A model generated the notes under the pieces. That model had not been told where the DNA came from, did not search any database, and saw nothing but the letters and a program-made list of their open reading frames with translations. DNA of 5,155 nt from Hadersleviella sp041745395 (GTDB lineage: Bacteria; Chloroflexota; Anaerolineae; Promineifilales; Promineifilaceae). The first letter of the stretch is position 1; each line of letters starts with the position of its first letter. Where the stretch lies: positions 1 to 5,155 of the forward strand of contig JBGTIZ010000072.1 in the NCBI GenBank assembly GCA_041745395.1, given 5' to 3'. This document shows positions 1-4,598 of this stretch, in pieces. Position numbers and translations under genes: made by a program.

Positions 1-39
1 CTGCCCGAAGAAGATGAAAAGATGCGAGGCGGGATTTAA
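1..39 (+). CDS. 3' end of an upstream gene (partial)
   Basis: Frame 1 is open from the window edge to TAA at 37-39 and encodes the tail LPEEDEKMRGGI. The next gene starts three bases after this stop, which fits an operon junction. A second frame also stays open to a stop at 56-58, so the assignment is not certain. It rests on the acidic, ordinary-looking composition and the tight spacing to the next ATG. Twelve residues are too few to identify a family. Confidence 0.45.
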   Translation: MPEEDEKMRGGI

Positions 40-42
40 ACC

Positions 43-909
43 ATGCTGGCTGATTTAGACGACACCTTGCGCCACCTGCTCACGGCCGAAATACCCATTC
101 GCAACAGCGAGATTGATGTCAAATTTGACCAGCCCAAGCGGGAATGGAGCGCACGGCTGAGCAAACCGACCATCAACCTCTTTTTATACGACATGCGCGA
201 AAACGTTTTGCTCAAACGACAGCAATTCGACATGACCCGCCACGACGGGCGCACCGCCACCCAGCAACGAAGCGCGTATCGGCTCGATTTCACCTACATG
301 ATTACCAGTTGGGCCGCCCAGCCCGAAGACGAACATCGGCTGATGTCCCGCACGTTACAAGCCTTATTTAAATTCCCAACCTTGCCTGCCAGCGGTTTGC
401 GGGGGAAGTTGCGCCGCCAGCCCTACCCCATCCCGCTCCAGCTAGCGCGGCACGACAAGCTGACCAATCCCGCCGAGCTGTGGAGTGCGCTGGACAACGA
501 GTTGCGTCCCGGCACATCGCTGATTATCACCCTCGCGCTCAATCCGTGGGACGAAGTCACCGGCCCGGCCGTGCAGTTGCTCACCATGCGCACTGGCTTT
601 TATGACTTTGTACCTGATGAAGAGGGGCGGGTCACACGGCCGTTGGTGTATGAATCCCATGTGGTGGGAGGCACAGTGCGCGCGGGTGCGAATGATGAAC
701 CCGTGAGCGGGGCGCGAGTCGCCTTTAAGGGCACGGGTTATATCGGCACAACAGATGAAGATGGCCGTTTCCGGCTAGGCGCGATTTTGCAGGGGGATTA
801 CACGCTCGTGGTGTGGCCGCCCGCCGAAGTGGGCGGCGAACCACAGGAACGCTCCCTCACCGTGCCTGCTCCAGACGGTAATTATGACCTGACCCTCACG
901 CCGGGCTAG
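43..909 (+). CDS. Pvc16-like tail terminator/cap protein (DUF4255) with C-terminal carboxypeptidase-regulatory-like domain
   Basis: The 288-residue product has two parts. Residues ~1-195 match my memory of the DUF4255/Pvc16 N-terminal family: an N-terminal helix (LADLDDTLRHLL), then SKPTINLFLYDMREN, a YRLDFTYMITSW strand, a PEDEHRLMSRTLQALFKFP helix, and a late NPWDE-to-FYDFVPD segment. In PVC/Afp particles this family caps the distal end of tube and sheath and fixes particle length. Residues ~207-262 look like a carboxypeptidase-regulatory-like beta-sandwich (GGTVRAG, PVSGARVAFKG, TTDEDGRFRLGAILQGDYTLVV), followed by a short strand-rich tail. The ATG lies three bases after the upstream stop, with a purine-rich GGCGGGA 8 bases before it. 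The sheath gene follows after a long spacer, so this is an eCIS structural operon. The family call is firm. The surface or adhesion role of the C-terminal domain is inference. Confidence 0.88.
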   Translation: MLADLDDTLRHLLTAEIPIRNSEIDVKFDQPKREWSARLSKPTINLFLYDMRENVLLKRQQFDMTRHDGRTATQQRSAYRLDFTYMITSWAAQPEDEHRLMSRTLQALFKFPTLPASGLRGKLRRQPYPIPLQLARHDKLTNPAELWSALDNELRPGTSLIITLALNPWDEVTGPAVQLLTMRTGFYDFVPDEEGRVTRPLVYESHVVGGTVRAGANDEPVSGARVAFKGTGYIGTTDEDGRFRLGAILQGDYTLVVWPPAEVGGEPQERSLTVPAPDGNYDLTLTPG

Positions 910-932
910 TTTCGTCACAACAGCCACAGCGC

Positions 933-948
933 AGGAATTTAAGTTCCT
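933..948. repeat. Near-perfect palindrome AGGAATTTAAGTTCCT
   Basis: Sixteen bases read as an inverted repeat around TTAA with one G/T mismatch pair (938 and 943). It lies 24 bases after the stop of the Pvc16-like gene. There is no loop and no following T-run, so it is not a standard terminator. It could be a dyad for a DNA-binding protein or the edge of an intergenic element. Confidence 0.35.
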
Positions 949-969
949 ATATCTCTTAAGTCTGTCACC

Positions 970-978
970 AAAGGAGGT
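970..978 (+). promoter_or_regulatory. Perfect Shine-Dalgarno AAAGGAGGT before a tiny ORF
   Basis: This is a full anti-16S complement, stronger than any ribosome site before the recognised genes here. AGGAGG ends 5 bases before ATG 983, which is an ideal spacing, yet the reading frame after it is only 13 codons long. Confidence 0.45.
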
Positions 979-982
979 TCTG

Positions 983-1024
983 ATGGTGCTACATGTCAAT
1001 CCAGCGCGGTCGCCACCGTGGTGA
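983..1024 (+). CDS. Possible 13-residue leader peptide or gene remnant
   Basis: ATG 983 opens MVLHVNPARSPPW and stops at TGA 1022-1024. It is supported only by the excellent ribosome site before it. The stop overlaps ATG 1024-1026 (TGATG), which opens a second tiny frame of 21 residues (MDRATNWFVERM...) ending in TAA at 1087-1089, just before the 9-bp repeat array. A stop-start overlap of this kind is typical of coupled translation. The pair could be an attenuating leader for the sheath gene, a remnant of a decayed gene, or chance. I do not recognise either peptide. Confidence 0.2.
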   Translation: MVLHVNPARSPPW

Positions 1025-1090
1025 TGGATAGAGCAACGAATTGGTTTGTGGAAAGAATGAGCAATTGCCACTGGAAAAGGTCCAATTAAC

Positions 1091-1152
1091 CGCGGAGAGC
1101 GCGGAGAGCGCGGAGAGCGCGGAGAGCGCGGAGAGCGCGGAGAGCGCGGAGA
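1091..1152 (+). repeat. 9-bp tandem repeat CGCGGAGAG, six perfect units plus a partial seventh
   Basis: Six perfect copies of CGCGGAGAG run from 1091 to 1144, and a seventh matches 8 of 9 bases. The array follows TTAAC and resembles dispersed 'AACC-GCGGAGA...' spacer repeats that I recall from environmental genomes; that recollection is not verified here. Because the unit is three codons long, one frame reads as (Glu-Ser-Ala)n, which explains a false ORF at 1041-1265. Confidence 0.95.
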
Positions 1153-1166
1153 TTTTCTCGAGAAAA
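1153..1166. repeat. Perfect palindrome TTTTCTCGAGAAAA
   Basis: This 14-bp perfect dyad starts immediately at the point where the 9-bp array breaks down. It could be a protein-binding dyad or the boundary of the repeat element. The T-run precedes the dyad on the + strand, and symmetry gives the same on the other strand, so it is not a canonical intrinsic terminator. Confidence 0.5.
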
Positions 1167-1176
1167 CCCGCCCCTT

Positions 1177-1204
1177 TTCGTCCTTCTTCCCTCTTCCTTC
1201 GTCC
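1177..1204 (+). repeat. Degenerate heptamer array, TTCGTCC type
   Basis: Four consecutive 7-base units read TTCGTCC, TTCTTCC, CTCTTCC and TTCGTCC. They lie in a C/T-rich tract at about 1167-1209. The 7-base period matches other repeat arrays in this window (2861-2941, 4109-4122, 4673-4742), although the sequence differs. Confidence 0.6.
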
Positions 1205-1206
1205 TT

Positions 1207-1236
1207 TTTACAGGAGACTCATTCCTCATTTTTTAT
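1207..1236 (+). promoter_or_regulatory. Candidate sigma-70-type promoter for the sheath gene
   Basis: TTTACA (1207-1212, 5 of 6 to TTGACA) and TTTTAT (1231-1236, 4 of 6 to TATAAT) are separated by 18 bases, about 30 bases before the sheath ATG. The AT-rich stretch makes chance matches likely. The long spacer after the Pvc16-like gene makes a separate promoter reasonable. Confidence 0.25.
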
Positions 1237-1254
1237 TGTGTAAGGCTAGTTTTC

Positions 1255-1260
1255 AAGGAG
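1255..1260 (+). promoter_or_regulatory. Ribosome binding site AAGGAG of the sheath gene
   Basis: AAGGAG lies 7 bases before ATG 1268 and fixes the start of the sheath gene, consistent with the family's usual N-terminus (short lead, then SPGVYVEE). Confidence 0.85.
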
Positions 1261-1267
1261 ATTAATC

Positions 1268-2854
1268 ATGACGATTTCATATGCTTCTCCTGGTGTCTAC
1301 GTCGAAGAGGTGCAACGAGCGATTCGTCCCATTCAAGCATTGGGCACATCGTTGACCGCTTTTGTCGGCATCACAGAAGAAGCGAGTACCAAGCAGGTCA
1401 ATCGGCGCACGGGCGAGGTGACTCCACTGGAGTCACGCTTGAACAAAGCGACGTTGGTCAGCAATTGGACAGAGTACTCGCGTGTTTTTGGTGGTTTTGT
1501 GGATGGGGCGTATATGCCCGATGCAGTTTATAACCACTTTTCTAATGGGGGCGGCCCCTGTTATGTGATGAGCCTGCGGGCTATCACTGATAGTGACCGC
1601 AATATGCAAGCGGCGACGGTGACGATTCCGGGCACAAATGGGAAGGATAGTTTTACGGCCACGGCCGTGCTTCCTGGTGACGCGGGTAACAATCTGACCC
1701 TCACCATCACCGACGAGCTAGACGACAAAGGCAAAGATACGGGAACCTTCACCCTTGCCATCGGCACCGAAACCGTTAAAGGGGTGACGATGAAGCGGGG
1801 CGACAACAACATCGGCAATGCCACCCTTTCCACCATTGCCGTGAGCGATGTGGGTACAACCACGGCACATCCTGTAGCGGGTAGTTACCAGCTTATAGGT
1901 GGCGGCCAAAAGCCGCTCGATGCCCAAGACTTCATCGGTGACAGCCTCGCCCGCACGGGTATCAACGGCCTCGAAGCCATCGAAGACGTGCGCTTGGTCG
2001 CTTGCCCTGACCTCATGATGGGGTACGACGGCTCCGACGAAGCCAACACGCGTATCAAAGCGGTTCAAGATGCGCTGGTCGGCCATTGCGAGCGGATGCG
2101 CTATCGCTTTGCGGTGCTAGACACGCCGCCGGGTCTAAACCCCCAAGAGGCGCGTGAATGGCGCAACTTCCTCGGCTTGGACACCTCTTACGCCGCGCTA
2201 TATTACCCGTGGATTGAGACGGTGGACTTGAAGAATGGCGGTCGCAAGATGACCCCGCCCAGTGGTCACATGACGGGCGTGTATAACCGCGTAGACGCGG
2301 AGCGTGGGGTGCATAAAGCCCCTGCCAATGAGCCGATTCGCGGCGCGACTGGCTTGGAAATTCAGTTGAGCCGTGGGGAGCAGGATATTTTGAACCCGAT
2401 TGGGGTTAACTGTATTCGCGCTTTCCCCGGCCGTGGGATTCGGGTGTGGGGCGCGCGTACCCTCAGCAGTGATGGCGCGTGGCGTTATATTAGCGTGCGT
2501 CGTTTGTTCATCATGGTTTCAGCCTCGATGGATGCGGGTTTGCAATGGGTTGTGTTTGAACCCAACAACACGCGCCTGTGGGCACGCATTCGGCGCGACG
2601 TGACCGCCTTCTTGCAAAATGTGTGGCGGTCAGGTGGCCTCTTTGGCGACAACGAATCACAAGCGTTTTATGTCAAGTGTGATGAGGAGCTAAATCCCGA
2701 GGACGTGCGGGACATGGGGCAACTCATCATCGAAGTCGGCATCGCCCCCGTCAAGCCTGCTGAATTCATCATCTTCCGCCTAAGCCAATGGTCTTGGATT
2801 GGCGGTGAGGATGAAGAAGGCGACGAAGGCGGCGAAGAGAGCAGTGAAGAATAA
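1268..2854 (+). CDS. Contractile tail sheath protein of an eCIS / phage-tail-like particle
   Basis: The 528-residue product is a typical contractile sheath subunit. Residues 6-40 carry the family N-terminus (ASPGVYVEEVQRAIRPI, then TSLTAFVGITEEA), the strand that links neighbouring subunits. Residues ~65-100 include WTEYSRVFGGF and FSNGGGPCYV. Residues ~105-210 form a strand-rich insertion with the common sheath pattern 'PGDAGNNLTLTITDE'. Residues ~235-400 form the central domain (VACPD, AVLDTPPGL, AALYYPW, PPSGHMTGVYNRVDAERGVHKAPANEPIRGA, NPIGVNCIRAFPGRGIRVWGARTL). Residues ~405-508 are the conserved C-terminal core (YISVRRLFIMVSASM, FEPNN, LWRxI-like helix, GLFG, FIIFRLSQ). Many such subunits stack around the tube and contract to drive it forward. 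The last ~16 residues (GGEDEEGDEGG...) are an acidic extension past the usual end. The start is fixed by AAGGAG at 1255. Confidence 0.97.
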   Translation: MTISYASPGVYVEEVQRAIRPIQALGTSLTAFVGITEEASTKQVNRRTGEVTPLESRLNKATLVSNWTEYSRVFGGFVDGAYMPDAVYNHFSNGGGPCYVMSLRAITDSDRNMQAATVTIPGTNGKDSFTATAVLPGDAGNNLTLTITDELDDKGKDTGTFTLAIGTETVKGVTMKRGDNNIGNATLSTIAVSDVGTTTAHPVAGSYQLIGGGQKPLDAQDFIGDSLARTGINGLEAIEDVRLVACPDLMMGYDGSDEANTRIKAVQDALVGHCERMRYRFAVLDTPPGLNPQEAREWRNFLGLDTSYAALYYPWIETVDLKNGGRKMTPPSGHMTGVYNRVDAERGVHKAPANEPIRGATGLEIQLSRGEQDILNPIGVNCIRAFPGRGIRVWGARTLSSDGAWRYISVRRLFIMVSASMDAGLQWVVFEPNNTRLWARIRRDVTAFLQNVWRSGGLFGDNESQAFYVKCDEELNPEDVRDMGQLIIEVGIAPVKPAEFIIFRLSQWSWIGGEDEEGDEGGEESSEE

Positions 2855-2860
2855 CAACAG

Positions 2861-2941
2861 GCAATGAGTAATGAATAACGAGTAAAGGGGTGTCCATCGT
2901 GAGAGAACCCTTTATTCATTACTAATTACTCCTTATTCATT
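2861..2941. repeat. Opposed 7-bp-period repeats forming a hairpin after the sheath gene
   Basis: From 2863 the + strand reads in heptamers (AATGAGT, AATGAAT, AACGAGT, AAAGGGG). From 2941 backwards the - strand reads the same kind of heptamers (AATGAAT, AAGGAGT, AATTAGT, AATGAAT, AAAGGGT). The arms pair: AGTAATGAATAA (2867-2878) is the exact complement of 2912-2923, and alternatively 2880-2889 pairs with 2908-2917 with one G-T pair. The loop is about 18-33 bases. No T-run follows, so a Rho-independent terminator is unlikely. It may stabilise or separate messages between the highly expressed sheath and tube genes (inference). Confidence 0.65.
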
Positions 2942-2994
2942 CTAATGCGTTTGCGTTTGCTTGAAAGCAAGGGCGAACATGGAGAAAAAAGATC

Positions 2995-3465
2995 ATGGCA
3001 ATGGGTAGCAACCAAATGGTTGATTTCAGCCGCGAAGACCCGTTAGTTGGGTTTCATTTTGCGGTTGATATGAGTGGACAAATCACAGGGTATTTTACGG
3101 AATGCTCTGGTCTTGGCTCAGAGACTGATTTGATTGAGCACAAGATTGTGAACGAAAGCGGCGTGGAAGTCACGCTGAAGATTCCTGGTCGTTTGAAGTG
3201 GGAAAACATCGTACTCAAGCGAGGTATTACCAGCAATTTGGACATCTGGGAATGGCGGCAGATGGTGGAAGATGGCGACGTAGCAGGTGCGCGGCGCAAT
3301 GGCTCTATCATCATGCTGGACCAAAGCCTGAACGAGGTGGCGCGTTGGGATTTCCAACAAGCGTGGCCAGTAAAGGTGACGGGACCTCAGCCCAAAGCGG
3401 ACAGCAATGAGCTGGGCGTGGAGGAGTTGACCATCGCTCACGAGCATATCGTGCGCATTAACTAG
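2995..3465 (+). CDS. Tail tube protein (T4 gp19-like; Pvc1/Afp1 type)
   Basis: The 156-residue product has the size and pattern of gp19-type tube subunits: an N-terminal lead (DFSREDPLVGFHFAVDMSG), YFTECSGLGSETDLIEHKIVNESG (residues ~33-55), the KIPGRLKWENIVLKRGIT strand and turn (~62-79), LDIWEWRQMVEDG (~82-94), a central strand pair and a C-terminal ELTIAHEHIVRIN. Six such subunits form each ring of the inner tube inside the sheath. ATG 2995 is chosen because GGAG (2981-2984) lies 10 bases before it; ATG 3001 is possible but more distant. It sits directly after the sheath, as is usual for eCIS operons. A second paralogue follows at 4125. Confidence 0.95.
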   Translation: MAMGSNQMVDFSREDPLVGFHFAVDMSGQITGYFTECSGLGSETDLIEHKIVNESGVEVTLKIPGRLKWENIVLKRGITSNLDIWEWRQMVEDGDVAGARRNGSIIMLDQSLNEVARWDFQQAWPVKVTGPQPKADSNELGVEELTIAHEHIVRIN

Positions 3466-3579
3466 CAGTCGGTCAGTTAGCGAGATTGGACCAATCTTGA
3501 AGATTGGTCCAATCTGAAAACTGCCAGCTAAGGTGCTGGCTGGCTAGCTGACACGCCTACCCAGTCGTAAGGAAGAAAG
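3466..3579. repeat. Compact multi-hairpin intergenic element
   Basis: AGATTGGACCAATCT (3483-3497) and AGATTGGTCCAATCT (3501-3515) are perfect inverted copies separated by TGA. Each copy is itself a 7-bp inverted repeat around one base, so either one 15-bp stem or two small stems can form. GCCAGC (3523-3528) pairs with GCTGGC (3535-3540). Both are enclosed by GTCAGTTAGC (3472-3481) against GCTAGCTGAC (3543-3552), 9 of 10 complementary plus one G-T pair. CAGTCG flanks the whole as a direct repeat (3466-3471 and 3562-3567). This resembles a REP- or MITE-like element. No T-run follows, so it is not a canonical terminator. Confidence 0.75.
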
Positions 3580-3930
3580 ATGATGATGCCAGTGGAAGTG
3601 GATTTTTTGTTGCCGCATGGGCTGGTGGATGCCTCAGGACAGGTGCATCGCCACGGCCGTATGCGTAAAGCGACGATTATGGATGAGATTGAACCGAACA
3701 GGCATCCCGTGGTGCATGATTATCCTGGGTATGCGGTGGTGATTTTGCTGGCGCGGGTGGTCACGCAGTTGGGGGGCTTGTCGCCGGTGACGCCCAGCAT
3801 GGTGGAGGGGATGTTTGCGGCAGATATTGCGTATTTGGAGGATTTGTATCAACAGTTGAATAGTCCGTCCACGGCCGTGGTTCAAGCCACCTGTCCTCAC
3901 TGTCAACAACAATGGCAGGCCCAAACATGA
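3580..3930 (+). CDS. Small phage-tail-assembly-type protein of the eCIS operon
   Basis: The product is 116 residues long. It has an N-terminal strand pair (VEVDFLLPHGLVDASGQVHRHGRMR), a MDEIEP motif (residues 34-39), a hydrophobic helix (YAVVILLARVVTQLGG, ~51-66), then SPVTPSMVEGMFAADIAYLEDLYQQLN, and ends with a CPHC pair (105-108). From memory, similar 'phage tail assembly protein' genes sit between the two tube genes in many eCIS operons, with the pattern 'xATAxDEIxP...LLxRVVTxLG...V.xLFAxDxAYLQxLYxxLN'. They resemble tail-assembly chaperones, which in phages hold the tape measure during assembly; that role is inference. AAGGAAG (3569-3575) precedes three consecutive in-frame ATGs (3580, 3583, 3586), so the exact start is uncertain by two codons. 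The stop overlaps the next gene. Confidence 0.8.
   Translation: MMMPVEVDFLLPHGLVDASGQVHRHGRMRKATIMDEIEPNRHPVVHDYPGYAVVILLARVVTQLGGLSPVTPSMVEGMFAADIAYLEDLYQQLNSPSTAVVQATCPHCQQQWQAQT
3653..3660. repeat. Over-represented octamer ACGGCCGT (one of four copies)
   Basis: The palindrome ACGGCCGT occurs at 636-643, 1661-1668, 3653-3660 and 3871-3878, always inside genes and in three cases preceded by C or CC. A random 5-kb sequence of even composition would hold about 0.08 copies of a given octamer. It behaves like a highly iterated palindrome, but its sequence differs from the cyanobacterial HIP1. Confidence 0.7.
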
Positions 3931-4115
3931 GCCAAGACGTCATCATAGACAAACACCAACTCCCCAAAGACATCGCCTTTGAAGGCTCGCTCTCCCCCGA
4001 ACTGGTCAACCTGATTGCCGAGCTAGTGTACGACATGTTGCAGAAAGACATTCGCCTGTCGGCCGAGCGCATGGGGCGCACCAGCCGCCAGCAACAACCA
4101 CGCAAACATTGGTAA
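3927..4115 (+). CDS. Small conserved-type protein of the eCIS operon, unknown function
   Basis: The product is 62 residues long, hydrophilic, with one predicted amphipathic helix LSPELVNLIAELVYDMLQKDIRLSAERMGR (residues ~22-51) and a basic, Q-rich tail. From memory, very short ORFs with a 'VYxxLLxDLRxERERxG' helix occur at this place in related operons; I know no function for them. I chose ATG 3927 because it overlaps the stop of the preceding gene (ATGA), a coupling typical of operons. ATG 3912 in the same frame would add five residues. The stop TAA (4113-4115) lies inside a TTGGTAA heptamer pair. It could be a small assembly or baseplate accessory protein (inference). Confidence 0.75.
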   Translation: MSQDVIIDKHQLPKDIAFEGSLSPELVNLIAELVYDMLQKDIRLSAERMGRTSRQQQPRKHW

Positions 4116-4122
4116 TTGGTAA
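4109..4122 (+). repeat. Two tandem TTGGTAA heptamers across a gene junction
   Basis: TTGGTAA is repeated exactly at 4109-4115 and 4116-4122. The first copy supplies the last two bases of the Trp codon and the stop of the 62-residue gene. The second supplies a possible TTG start (4116) for the next tube gene. The 7-bp period matches other arrays in the window. Confidence 0.55.
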
Positions 4123-4124
4123 AA

Positions 4125-4598
4125 ATGGTTCAGGTCAACTTTCGCTTTTCAGTCACAGCGGCCAACGTCAGCCTCGGTATCTTCACCGAATGCACCCTGC
4201 CCACCATCCAGTGGGAAGTGCAGAAGATTATCGAAGGTGGCCTAAACACCTATGTCCATCAGTTACCCACCCGCCGCAAAGAGTCCAAAGTGATTCTAAA
4301 ACAAGGGCTTGGGTTCGGTAACGAAATTTTACTCTGGTACAAAGATTGTTTGGCCGAAAAATTTGTGCGCAAAGATGTCACCATCCACATGCTAGACGCT
4401 AAAAATCACAAACCCGTCTATAGCTGGACAGCGAAGGGTTCTTATCCCATTAGCTGGAAAGGGCCACAGCTTCAATCAGGCGGCAAAGCCGTCGCCATCG
4501 AGACTTTGGAATTGGCTTGCCACGAAATCATTGTGGATTCTGATATGGCTCAGAGTAGCAATACATGGTGGCTAGATCGCGGGAAGCAGGTGCGCTAA
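4125..4598 (+). CDS. Second tail tube protein (T4 gp19-like; Pvc5/Afp5 type)
   Basis: The product is 157 residues from ATG 4125. It has the same fold pattern as the first tube protein: RFSVTAANVSLGIFTECTLP at the N-terminus, IQWEVQKIIEGGLNTYVHQLPTRR (~28-51), SKVILKQGLGFGNEILLWYKD (~54-74), then strand pairs and IETLELACHEIIV (~125-137). The shared FTEC core and residue spacing show paralogy, though overall similarity to the first copy is low. In PVC/Afp the second tube-type protein joins the tube to the baseplate hub. No good Shine-Dalgarno precedes it, so translation is probably coupled to the gene ending at 4115. A TTG at 4116 in frame would add three residues and cannot be excluded. Its stop is directly followed by the next ATG. 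Confidence 0.92.
   Translation: MVQVNFRFSVTAANVSLGIFTECTLPTIQWEVQKIIEGGLNTYVHQLPTRRKESKVILKQGLGFGNEILLWYKDCLAEKFVRKDVTIHMLDAKNHKPVYSWTAKGSYPISWKGPQLQSGGKAVAIETLELACHEIIVDSDMAQSSNTWWLDRGKQVR

Larger units (their letters stand above)
910..1267 (+). other. Repeat-rich spacer without a large gene
   Basis: This 358-base gap separates the terminator and sheath genes. In order it holds a 16-base near-palindrome (933-948), a perfect Shine-Dalgarno with two tiny overlapping ORFs (970-1089), a 9-bp tandem array (1091-1152), a 14-bp palindrome (1153-1166), a pyrimidine-rich heptamer array (1177-1204) and a candidate promoter just before the sheath gene. I see no tRNA or other RNA gene and no hairpin followed by a T-run. 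Confidence 0.7.

Noticed and set aside
1041..1265. 74-residue + strand frame with (Glu-Ala/Ser)n repeats
   Set aside because: It is only the 9-bp CGCGGAGAG array read in one frame plus C/T-rich flank. It has no ribosome site and no family-like sequence.
1718..2086. Minus-strand 122-residue frame inside the sheath gene
   Set aside because: It lies fully antisense to a well-recognised sheath gene, with no recognisable product.
3483..3517. Rho-independent terminator
   Set aside because: The 15-bp stem is strong but is followed by GAAAACTG on the + strand and has no T-run on the other side either.
3472..3552. tRNA-like cloverleaf
   Set aside because: The outer stem and inner hairpins suggest it at first, but there is no T-loop GTTCRAN, no anticodon arm of the right size and no CCA-compatible acceptor.
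4109..4321. 70-residue + strand frame over the start of the second tube gene
   Set aside because: The overlapping frame encodes a recognisable gp19-type tube protein; this one is an out-of-frame shadow.
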